64,000 nucleotides of DNA from Salminus brasiliensis (Eukaryota > Chordata > Actinopteri > Characiformes > Bryconidae): positions 42,049,208 through 42,113,207 of the forward strand of contig NC_132881.1 in assembly GCF_030463535.1 (NCBI RefSeq), written 5' to 3'. The number at the start of each line of letters is the position of its first letter. Positions within the stretch are counted from its first letter, which is position 1. The translations under genes were made by a program, and so were the position numbers. Of the stretch, positions 45,801 to 55,316 are shown piece after piece. The notes under the pieces are model-generated. The model did not search any database, was not told the origin of the DNA, and saw only the letters and a program-made list of their open reading frames with translations.

Positions 45801-48800
45801 GTTTGTGTACCAAATACATGGACTAGACACTGACAGCTGTATTTTCATTAGTACTAGTCTCTACGTCCTTACCCCTATACCTTTTTCTTTTGTAGTTACT
45901 ATTATTTGGTAACTACTCTCGCTTCTTTGCATTTATATATATTTTACAGTAATATGTATGTGTTTATAGGGACTGGACCCACCTTAGAGTAGAAAATGGA
46001 TCAGGAATAAAGAAAAATAACAGGATGACCACTTAATAATGTCCTTCTCTTCTCTTTGTAGGTGGTGTTCTAGTATTGTACATTGTGGTCCCTGTCCTCG
46101 CTGTAATCATCATAATCCTTCTGGCATCTATTGGGTTTCTTTGGAGATACAGAATTCAACAGACAAAGTGCGTTGTGCGCCTAATGTGATCCATTTTCCA
46201 TTTTTACCATGTTAATCGTAACGTAGGTACTACAGAGATTAAGGAGACTGCACATATTTTGACATTAGGTTAGATTACCTGCATGCATGTTTCTGTCCCT
46301 GCAGAAAGAATACTTTGTCTATGGTGCCCAACCCAGTGTACAAAATGACAGAGTGAGTCTACATGCTTTTTCTAGTGCTTGGTATGCAGTGATATGCAGT
46401 CTTGAACTGACCAGTTCAGAGAAAAATAAGCACATAAATAGCATGGTGACCCAATTGAAAACATTCTTCGAATACTTTTCACTGTTTTGTCTTTTTTTCA
46501 TCTCAAAGGACACAAACTCAAAACCCCACAAAGCCCAAAGCTCCTAGGAGGGCGGTGAGTAGACATGGGTTGAATCCATTGGCTTTATAAACTGATGTAT
46601 TGAATTAGATGAAATATCGAGCCAGGCTCGCTTTTAATCGTGAAAAGGTGAAAATCATGTTAAGGTGAGCATTATTTGAACTCTGAATAGCAAAAGGATC
46701 AATGACATTCTTAGGAAACCCATAAGCGGTTAGCCGAAACAGTATCCAGTACTACTATAATATGTCATTGAAAGAAATATTTTTTGTCATATATTTCTGC
46801 TTGACTCTTCTGTAAACAGGCGCCCCCCATCCCAGAGTGCACGGACAGGCAAGACACAGAACACACAGAAGATAACAACTATATTTTTCCTGTAAGACAG
46901 TAAGACATGTTAACACTGCAGATGTATCAGAAAATGTGTAGTACTGTAATACTGAGGCCTACTTAAAATGTAACTGATAACAGAGTGTTTTGAGTTAACC
47001 CCTTAATGGAGAAAGGCTTAGTACACACTAAGGTGTATTAATCAGTAACTGCAGTAACTACACTGTACGAACTGGTGGGGCTAACCCTTGGTTATAGAAG
47101 TTTGTAATAACACTATATAGGTCTATACAGTGTTTTAAAGGGTTGACTCAGTTTAGTCAAACATTTTCCCAACTCACATTTTTACCTCTGACTCTCAGTT
47201 CGATCAACAATGTTTAAGTTGAGGCTCAAAAGCATTAGTAAATGAGCTGCAACTGAAAATGATTAAATACTGTGTCCGATGTTTAGTCTGTGGCTCCTCC
47301 CCCTCAGTCTGTTCACTGTTTACTAATCTGCAGATTAGTCCTGCCAATTCTCAGACTGATCATGGAGGGCTGTGGTGTTGACGAGATTCAAACCTATGAT
47401 CTCCTAAGTCTCTTGACAAGTAGGCAGTTAGACAGTTGCTCCACTCTAGTGTTGTGAAGCTATGTGCATTTCTGTGTCCAAGACGGAACAGAAATTTACT
47501 GAGTACTGTGTTTATGCAGCGTAATTTCACACTTCTAGAGTGGTAAACCGGTCTAACTGATGCTCATCAAGTGTGAGAGGATCACAAATAATGATATATG
47601 TGATGAATCAGTTTCAGCTGCAGCTCATTTACTATGTTTTTGGAATAAATGTGTATTGTTGGTCAAACTGAGATGTGAAAGTAAGAAATGTAAGTGTTGT
47701 AATCAATTGTAATGAATTTTTAACTAAACCAAGTTGAGTTAATTCAAAAAACACTCTGTAATCACTAACTTCATCATTTTAAGTGGGCCTACTTTGTTTT
47801 TTTATAGTGTAGTCATGCAATAGTGCATAACTCTATGTAGGGCAACATGAGTTGAACAACAGTGGAGCTTCTTAAATGGCAACTTAGTTATACAAGTACA
47901 AGTAGCTAACTGGATTGTATGTTCACTTAGCTAATCATAGAGTGTCTGATCATACAAAAAGAGTGTCATGTAAAAATGTAAAAGAAAAATTATTTGTATT
48001 AATGTAAACAGGACCCACCATTAAAAGTCGCAACACCGGCAAAGAGCAGCGATGATAACATTTACATTGTACCACTGGAGGCAAGAAATACACTACCACA
48101 CCACAAAAACCACAAACCACACCTTCATCACATACAGTGCTGTTCAAACATCTTAAACTATTTATCCCAGCAGTGAGTGTGTTTTCACCAGCAGACATTC
48201 CAAATATGACATTAGCATAAACGCAGATGCTCAGAATCACAGTGAAAAGTAGCTCCTGACTTTGATTAGTTCAGTCCCACCATCATCTTAATTACTTGAA
48301 TTACTTATTTGCATTTATTTAAATTAGTTAATATTAAAAAATAAAAACACTTACTGCTCAGATAAATGGCTTTAAATATTAGGTTTATACTAAACTGCAT
48401 GCTGAATAAAGCTGTTATGACATTTATTCAGAGAACTCCATAGCCCTATGCAGTTCACTGTTGAAGTTAACTCTTACAACCTGAAATGAACTCTTTATAA
48501 TGGATTTAGATTTAGATTAGTTTGAACATCACATTTAGCATATGATTACCCTGAACAATGATTTAGACACATTTCTCCTCCCTCAAAACAAAATCATTTT
48601 ACTGGAGACGTACAATAGAAGCTACTGGGCAGTCACTGTTGTTGAATTCGACCCCATGTTTCATATCAACAGGTTTTCTGGCCCTCTTGTAAGTACAGGG
48701 AAATGTGTGGAGTATTGTCCATGTTGATGAACCTACACACTACAGAAACAGCAGATTAAGATTAGGCTGTCTTTAATGTGTCCTACTCGATCTGTAGGAA

Positions 48801-49652
48801 GGTGATGGAGCTCAAGGGAATGCCAGCATGGATTCAAATGGTCAAACAGTCCTTAGCAGAAAATCCCAGAGGTACACAGAACATTCCCTTCCCCTTCTCT
48901 AGCTCCTCCTCTCTGACTCTCTCTTACTTAAAAAACCTCCAAAACATTCTGTTCACTTTTCTTTTTTCCTCAGTAGAAAGAAGTCAAAAAGGCAAAGCAC
49001 CTCTATGAATCCCAGGTATTCATACTACATTTCTGAGGAGATGGAGGTAAGACAAGAACGTGTTTGAGCAGAGCACTGATTTCACATAGCAGAACTGGAG
49101 TTAGTCCCATTACATGCATCCAATTTAACTAATTCTAAAATATGTAAATAATGTACCATTTAATTTAATAAAATAAAATATTAATAATACATATATTTAG
49201 TACTTTGCAAAGGTTACAGGTGCCTGCAAAATATTATAAACATAAATATCATCCACATAAAAAGTCCATCAAAGTTTCCATCACTGTGTTCATTAAAACA
49301 TCTCAAAGTTCTCCTAATGGGAGTCTAGTATTATTTATGGTCATCATCCAACACCTGGTTTGGTGATGCTGCTGCTGCAGCTGCTGCTGATTGAGTTGAA
49401 CACATCCTCCACGCTGTGCTGGCTGGACTGGGGGGCATCCAGGAGAAACCTGGAAGAACTGAGCTCTGTTCTTCAGACTAGCTCACCAACAAGATCTCAC
49501 TACTTTTTTTTTAGAATGAGAAGCTCTTGTTTCTCCTTTTTACTGGATTCATGTTTACCTGCATCTGTTCTGATGGGAACTGGAGTTTCTACAGTATAAA
49601 CTTTATTTGCAGAGAGAAATGTTTTTAGTAATGTTTTAGGGGCCTAACACTC

Positions 49653-49712
<60 letters not shown>

Positions 49713-52253
49713 AAAATGAAGCGTTCAACAGATTACTCAATAACTACTAGCAGGCCCTCCAGTAGGACAGTGGAAACAAACTCTATAAATTCATGGTGCT
49801 CTAGCTGGGGTGTAACTGAGAGTCAGAAGTAAACATGTGAGTTCGGAAAACGTTTGACTAAACTGAGTCAACCCTTTAAAACACTGTATAGACCTATATA
49901 GTGTTATTACAAACTTCTATAACCAAGGGCTAGCCCCACCAGTTCGTACAGTGTAGTTACTGCAGTTACTGATTAATACACCTTAGTGTGTACTAAGCCT
50001 TTCTCCATTAAGGGGTTAACTCAAAACACTCTGTTATCAGTTACATTTTAAGTAGGCCTCAATTTGGTTTTTTACAGTACTACAGTACTACATATTTGTA
50101 AATAACATTTACTATGTTTTTGGACTAAATGTGTATTGTTGATCAAACTGAGATGTGGAAGTAAGAAATGTAAGTGTTGTAATCAATTGTATTGAATTTT
50201 TGACTAAACCAAGTTGAGTTAATTCAAAAAACACTCTGTAATCACTAACTTCATCATTGTAAGTGGGCCTACTTTGTTTTTCTATAGTGTAGTCATGCAA
50301 TAGTGCATAACTCTATGTAGGGCAACATGAGTTGAACAACAGTGGAGCTTCTTAAATGGCAACTTAGTTATACAAGTACAAGTAGCTAACTGGATTGTAT
50401 GTTCACTTAGCTAATCATAGAGTGTCTGATCATACAAAAAGAGTGTCATGTAAAAATGTAAAAGAAAAATTATTTGTTTTAATGTAAACAGGACCCACCA
50501 TTAAAAGTCGCAACACCGGCGAAGAGCAGCGATGATAACATTTACATTGTACCACTGGAGGCAAGAAATACACTACCACACCACAAAAACCACAAACCAC
50601 ACCTTCATCACATACAGTGCTGTTCAAACATCTTAAACTATTTATCCCAGCAGTGAGTGTGTTTTCACCAGCAGACATTCCAAATATGACATTAGCATAA
50701 ACACAGATGCTCAGAATCACAGTGAAAAGTAGCTCCTGACTTTGATTAGTTCAGTCCCACCATCATCTTAATTACTTGAATTACTTATTTGCATTTATTT
50801 AAATTAGTTAATATTAAAAAATAAAAACACTTACTGCTCAGATAAATGGCTTTAAATATTAGGTTTATACTAAACTGCATGCTGAATAAAGCTGTTATGA
50901 CATTTATTCAGAGAACTCCATAGCCCTATGCAGTTCACTGTTGAAGTTAACTCTTACAACCTGAAATGAACTCTTTATAATGGATTTAGATTTAGATTAG
51001 TTTGAACATCACATTTAGCATATGATTACCCTGAACAATGATTTAGACACATTTCTCCTCCCTCAAAACAAAATCATTTTACTGGAGACGTACAATAGAA
51101 GCTACTGGGCAGTCACTGTTGTTGAATTCGACCCCATGTTTCATATCAACAGGTTTTCTGGCCCTCTTGTAAGTACAGGGAAATGTGTGGAGTATTGTCC
51201 ATGTTGATGAACCTACACACTACAGAAACAGCAGATTAAGATTAGGCTGTCTTTAATGTGTCCTACTCGATCTGTAGGAAGGTGATGGAGCTCAAGGAAA
51301 TGCCAGCATGGATTCAAATGTTCAAACAGTCCTTAGCAGAAAATCCCAGAGGTACACAGAACATTCCCTTCCCTTTCTCCAGCTCCTCCTCTCTGACTCT
51401 CTCTTACTTAAAAAACCTCCAAAACATTCTGTTCACTTTTCTTTTTTCCTCAGTAGAAAGAAGTCAAAAAGGCAAAGCACCTTCATGAATCCCAGGTATT
51501 CATACTACATTTCTGAGGAGATGGAGGTAAGACAAGAACGTGTTTGAGCAGAGCACTGATTTCACATAGCAGAACTGGAGTTAGTCCCATACTATATATT
51601 ATCTATATAGTAATCAATAATAAAAATGAAGCGTTCAACAGATTTCTCAACAACTACCAGCATGCCCTCCAGTAAGACAATGGAAACAAACTCAATAAAA
51701 TTTATAGTGATCTAGCTGGGATTATTGAGCTGTTGAGATAGTCTTCAGATCCTGCTGTTCTGATTGGATAACAAGTCAACATTTCTTTAACTCAGATGTT
51801 CTTGAAACAAATCACAATATCAGCTAGTAACTCCTGTATCGTGATGCGCATAGTAGGTTCATGTCAATACACACCCGTAAAGATGGCAGTAGCACTTACC
51901 ATTTCCTGTTGGTCATGACCTATTAGGTCTGCCTGAAAATTCCTCAGCTTGCTCAGGTACCATTAAGAACACTAGGTTTTTATTGTGACATCTTTAGTGA
52001 CCCAGCAGCAGGGCTACACGTCAAAAACACTGTGAGATTAAACCAGCTCAACATAACGCAACAGGCTCAAAAAAACAACAGCAGTTCATGTAGATGAAAC
52101 ATATGCGTGAAAGTACTGGAAAACCACAGACACTAATAGCTTATAGTTCTTCACTCATAGCAAATAACATTGAGCCAGTGTTGATTTGATCAGGTTTTGG
52201 CCCAGTGGTACGCTTAATCCATATTGCTACACATGATGACACCTGGAATGCTG

Positions 52254-52318
<65 letters not shown>

Positions 52319-52430
52319 CTGTCTTCACTATATTTTCATATCTTATTTTCTCTGCTAGGTTCCACGAGTGGAAAAAGTGGGTGAAGGAATCTACAACAAC
52401 TACAGTTATGATGTATATGCTAATTATTAA
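33895..52430 (+). CDS. CD22/Siglec-like immunoglobulin receptor
   Basis: Join 33895..33928, 38093..38485, 44062..44361, 44879..45118, 46062..46167, 46305..46352, 46509..46554, 46820..46891, 48012..48080, 48798..48871, 48974..49046, 50492..50560, 51278..51351, 51454..51526, 52359..52430; 1743 nt, 580 residues. Extracellular exons are all phase 1, as usual for Ig genes. Signal peptide (MAPKQLWMISLVLCSVVSF), then a V-set domain with paired Cys, DSGxY and YVFRVE, whose Arg sits where Siglecs bind sialic acid. Two C2-type domains follow, then a helix (VLYIVVPVLAVIIIILLASI). The tail has an SH3-type RAAPPIP and tyrosine motifs NPVYKMT, NNYIFP, NIYIVPL (twice), IYNNY and VYANY. The exon triplet 48012-49046 is duplicated at 50492-51526 in frame. 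Siglecs tune signalling of immune cells by binding sialylated glycans. Orthology to mammalian CD22 is not claimed. AATAAA lies at 52880. Confidence 0.82.
34215..34310. repeat. Tetranucleotide repeat in intron 1 of the receptor gene
   Basis: Runs of GATA/GACA and CATA units change into one another: TAGATAGACAGATAG, then CATACATACATAC, then AGACAGACAGACGGACAG. Confidence 0.9.
34750..34957. mobile_element. MITE (CTGTCCAATGAAAA family) in intron 1
   Basis: The left end has CTGCTGTCCAATGAAAATAA. The right end is the inverted counterpart TTGGAGATACATGTTTTTCACTGGACAGCGACGATATA. Same family as 54617-54873. Confidence 0.7.
35058..35610. repeat. Direct repeat in intron 1, first copy
   Basis: Repeated at 36371-36965 in the same orientation (for example TGCAATCTGGATGATTGCCA, GCACCAGGTTTCAGTATTCA, GTTGAGCGAGCATCACACTG). 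Non-coding. Confidence 0.85.
35860..36125. mobile_element. Partial MITE (GGACAAAAGTATTGGGAC family)
   Basis: Contains GCAAGGATTTGATTGTATTCAG, CATCCTAAAAGTATTGGATGGAGC and the CTGACACTTG block of the family. It lies between the two intron-1 direct repeats. Confidence 0.55.
36371..36965. repeat. Direct repeat in intron 1, second copy
   Basis: Diverged copy of 35058-35610 with small indels. Confidence 0.85.
37090..37810 (+). other. Possible solo-LTR-like sequence, no gene
   Basis: Has a promoter-like TTTTGTACTTAAACCCC (about 37230) and AATAAA (about 37700) in the order seen in fish LTRs, but clean TG...CA ends and a target duplication were not found. The two open frames here are overlapping and lack domains. 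Confidence 0.25.
38699..39210. repeat. Direct repeat in intron 2, first copy
   Basis: Matches 42140-42650 in the same orientation, from TTACAAAAATTACAAATAAT to CCTCCATGAGTATCAGTG. The satellite at 39500-40885 lies between the copies. Confidence 0.85.
39041..39400 (-). mobile_element. Tc1/mariner-type remnant
   Basis: Starts ACTGATCAGCCATAACATTAAAA, a known fish Tc1 terminal sequence. It continues on the reverse strand with decayed transposase stretches (CCTGTAAGTTGTGAGGTAGG, GGAACACCCCACAAGACCTG). Confidence 0.7.
39500..40885. repeat. 1.4-kb TATACACAC/CATACACTATA minisatellite in intron 2
   Basis: Built almost entirely from CACTATATACA, CACACTATACA and CATTTACTATA units in higher-order arrays. 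It yields a spurious 435-residue frame of Thr, His, Tyr and Ile. Confidence 0.95.
41056..41260. repeat. Dispersed repeat, related to 9585-9955
   Basis: Shares ordered blocks with the 9.6 kb copy, including GTTCTGACAGGAGCTCAATT. Confidence 0.5.
41261..42139. other. Intron 2 sequence, nothing recognised
   Basis: No exon or clear element is seen. A short extra run of the satellite motif lies at about 41518-41570. Confidence 0.4.
42140..42650. repeat. Direct repeat in intron 2, second copy
   Basis: Copy of 38699-39210, ending in a truncated piece of the same Tc1 remnant. Confidence 0.85.
42825..42975. repeat. GGTTGCTAAGGTGTTGCTA-type minisatellite
   Basis: Degenerate tandem units of about 20 bp. 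The same motif family recurs at 59745-60150. Confidence 0.7.
44463..44756. mobile_element. MITE (GGACAAAAGTATTGGGAC family), near-complete
   Basis: Starts TACACTATATGGACAAAAGT and ends in the inverted form ACATTTGGACATATAGTGTA. Sits in intron 3 of the receptor gene. TA-type target site as in Tc1-derived MITEs. Confidence 0.85.
46936..47197. repeat. Inverted repeat, left arm (receptor intron 8)
   Basis: Reverse complement of 49806-50095. The sequence belongs to a dispersed family with TTAACCCCTTAATGxAG ends, also seen at 52455-52620 and 63545-63705. Confidence 0.85.
47193..47673. mobile_element. Long-TIR element with tRNA-like core (copy 2)
   Basis: Ends TCTCAGTTCGATCAACAAT and its inverted form ATTGTTGGTCAAACTGAGA. 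The core has a reverse-strand B-box-like GGTTTGAATCTC. Its right terminal repeat overlaps the start of the exon-block duplication. Confidence 0.65.
47626..49805. repeat. Receptor exon-block duplication, first copy
   Basis: Matches 50106-51721 in the same orientation. It includes exons 48012-48080, 48798-48871 and 48974-49046. About 590 bp with a (TA)n tract (about 49110-49700) is present only in this copy. Confidence 0.92.
49657..49709. repeat. (TA)n microsatellite
   Basis: About 26 TA units in the copy-specific insert of the exon-block duplication. Confidence 0.95.
49806..50095. repeat. Inverted repeat, right arm
   Basis: Reverse complement of 46936-47197. It sits exactly between the two copies of the exon block. 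Confidence 0.85.
50106..51721. repeat. Receptor exon-block duplication, second copy
   Basis: Contains exons 50492-50560, 51278-51351 and 51454-51526. Only two amino-acid differences from copy 1 were noticed: Gly to Val in the second exon and Ser to Phe in the third. Confidence 0.92.
52256..52317. repeat. (AAT)n microsatellite in the last receptor intron
   Basis: About 20 AAT units, 40 bp before the last coding exon. Confidence 0.95.
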
Positions 52431-52454
52431 AATTCAGTTCCCATTATTTATGTT

Positions 52455-52620
52455 TTTAACCCCTCAATGCAGCAAGGTTTATTACTAAGGTGTATCACTC
52501 AGTAACAACAGGGACTTCTGTACAAGCTGGTGGGGCTATTTTCTGGTAATAAAAGGTTGTAATAACATTTTCAGTCCACCGGCGGCCCATAGGCTTTTTA
52601 AGAGGGTTTAAGTGCATCTT
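52455..52620. repeat. Dispersed repeat (TTAACCCCTTAATG family) in the receptor 3'UTR region
   Basis: Starts TTAACCCCTCAATGCAGCAAGG and shares ACAAGCTGGTGGGGCTA with 46936-47197. Just after the receptor stop codon. Confidence 0.7.
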
Positions 52621-52885
52621 ATTCTCGCTGTTGAGTAGTGTGAGGGTATCCATGACCTCTCATCTTTTTTCCTAAAAAAGGTGAAAATCGTTACGGCAAC
52701 CCAAAACACAGTAAACACAGCTGGTGATGGTAATGACAGGTTTTCAATTTTACCACCAGTATCTTTTTAAATAGTTCAAAGGAAAATGTAGCAATTTTAC
52801 AAATAAATTTAAGTGAAATGCATACAAAACAAATGGTTACTTTTTTTGTCAACATGGCCGTAATTTCAGAAAATCTGACAATAAA

Positions 52886-55316
52886 GTCATCAATAGAGAG
52901 CTCTAGAGTAAGTGATTAGGATTTCTTTATTGATTACTAATAAAATGTGGTCTGTGCATTATTTTATGACATCATCATCTAACTAAACTAATAACACACT
53001 CAACAGTTGTACTGTTCATGTCTTTTATTAAGCATGATCTTGATCGGAGAAAATGCCATTAATAAAAAACACATTTTATTAATATTCAATGCAGATATCT
53101 TTATTGAAGCAGTATTTTGCTGAGCACTGTTAAGTTAAATCGTGAACCCAAACACACTTTAGCATCTCCATTGATTACCCTTTTACTCCATAGAGTCTTA
53201 ATTGCTATTCTATGTTTGGATATTTTTCTGCTGTTTTAATTTGATGCTGTCACATTTACAGGCACAGCTGAGCAACTGTTCCATTTGATGATCTTGCAAA
53301 CAGAGCTCATATTATTCTTTAAGACTTTCTGTATTTGTTTTATTTTATTTTACTGTTTTGGTTTATTATAATGTGCAGATGTCATAATGTAATTAATTAT
53401 TAATTAATGCAAAGCTTTATGTCCTTACTAGAACACCATGTCATTACCACAATGACACTTTTTACAGCAACAATGTACAACAAAGTATAGTTTTTTATAG
53501 TTCTTCAGTGTTGTGCTGTTACATGAAAAACATATATATTTACATAATAATAACTAAACCAGTCATTTGTTAAATCTGTCAAATAAGTCAAATATCTAAA
53601 ATGTATTTTGCACACTTTAAATAATGATTTGATGGTGGAAACGTGAAAAACAGTTCAAATTGTCAGCCTGTTTTCATCTTTATGTGAAATATTGTTTTGC
53701 TGTTCTGATAAGAATGACATTTTGCTATCACTCTTTGTAAGTAATGCTTAATGCATTATTGAGATAATTATTGTTGCTGTTGTTGTTAATGATCACTGTA
53801 TTTATAGGGTCATGCTAGGTACAATGCGATTGAACAGTCTTGAGCGGCTCATCACTGCTATAAAATGACAATCAACAATAAAATACACAAGTTACTTCAT
53901 CCAAATATGGTCCAATGAGACACTTAATGGTTTATTAACAGATTGATGCTATTGGAGCATTTTGTCATTGCTGGCTCTGCTCAGATCTCAGATCTCAGAC
54001 TGTTTTAAGCTGATGAACTTACACTACACTAACACTACCAGTAATTTGGCATTATCTGGGTGGGGTGAAAGTTCAACAGGAGTGGGAACAAGAAGTTGTC
54101 TGAGGTCTTATCACTTCTAATATGGACCAGAAAGGGAACTACGTGACCTTAAAGCACGGCATTTAGTTGGAACTGGTTTCATTTCAGGTTCATGTAACCA
54201 GAACTGTGTTTGTTCCATTTAAAAACAATCACACTGATTAGATCTAAGGTAGAGCCACCAAAAATGGCCTTGGTGAGAAGAGCTGAAACAAACTGCAGAG
54301 TTTGCAAAGTTTATTATGAAAAACATCCTGCACTTCTATACAGTTTGGGATACAGTACTGCACTTTTTCTAATTAAATTAATTGTTAATGTAAATAAATT
54401 CATGTATTGTGGCCCTAAACAGCAGCAGGTTTTTCAATCATAATATTTCATAATATTTATCTAATAAGTCACAAGTGTAAGCATATATGCAAAGACCTGC
54501 TTGCATTGGTGTGTCAATACGTGTGCACAGATAATGGAGAGTATACTGTAGTTCTGCAGCATGTGCCGAGAATGTATCCCAGCAAATCAGCTCAAATTAG
54601 CTTTAAAATATGTAGCATATCGTCACTGTCCAATGAAAAACATGTATCTCCAAAATGGCGACTTTACAGGAGAAGGCAAGAGTGTTCTTAACTCTGAATG
54701 GAAATTAATGTAAAATAAAAGTTTATTCCAAGTCATTTAAAGCATTTCTATTGGTCCATTCATCCAGAATTATTCACACAGTGTACAGAAGCAGCTACAG
54801 GATTCGAACCATGGCAAAAACTAAAAACGGACATAAATAGAGATACGTGTTTTTCATTGGATAGCAGCAATATTCAGATATGGTTCAGTCTTTTCATGCA
54901 GGAGTTAAAGGTGAGGAGTGTTTACTATGAATCTAAAGGCAGGCAGTTAGCTCCAGTGACTGACAGTATCGCTCCACCATATTCAGATGTCTCTGAGAAC
55001 AGCACCACCAACACTGGCATACTAAAGGATTTAGTTGCCTTCAGAAACACTTGTACTTCAGTAGTCATCGTTTACAAAGTGCTGGTGTTCCCTGTCTCCT
55101 GGTTGATGAAGTACCTTAACTGCGATGGTATGTATGGTATTCAATTGCTTACTGCTGGCTGCAGAAACTCACTCATTCATTCAGTCTTTCACATCAACCA
55201 TCCATCTTCTCCCCATTATCTCCACTGTGGAGTTCTATATCAAAAAAGGTCCTTTAAATTATAGTCCTTTAATCCTAGTCCAGTGCTCCAACAGAGCCTG
55301 CCTAAAACCCCTATCT
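52886..55316. other. Intergenic, one MITE
   Basis: No gene supported between the receptor's polyA signal and the HTRA3 stop codon, which face each other. The 135-residue frame at 54857-55264 has no domain and begins inside a MITE. Confidence 0.5.
54617..54873. mobile_element. MITE (CTGTCCAATGAAAAAC family), complete
   Basis: Starts ATATCGTCACTGTCCAATGA and ends with the inverted GTTTTTCATTGGATAGCAGCAATAT. The terminal repeats are about 35 bp. Partial relatives lie at 7893, 34750 and 35620. Confidence 0.8.

Noticed and set aside
49360-49599. 79-residue frame in the receptor intron
   Set aside because: Lies in the copy-specific insert of the exon duplication, Leu/Gln-rich from a CTG-type run, with no splice support.
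54857-55264. 135-residue plus-strand frame
   Set aside because: Begins within a MITE end, has no domain or homologue I recognise, and runs antiparallel into the HTRA3 3' end.
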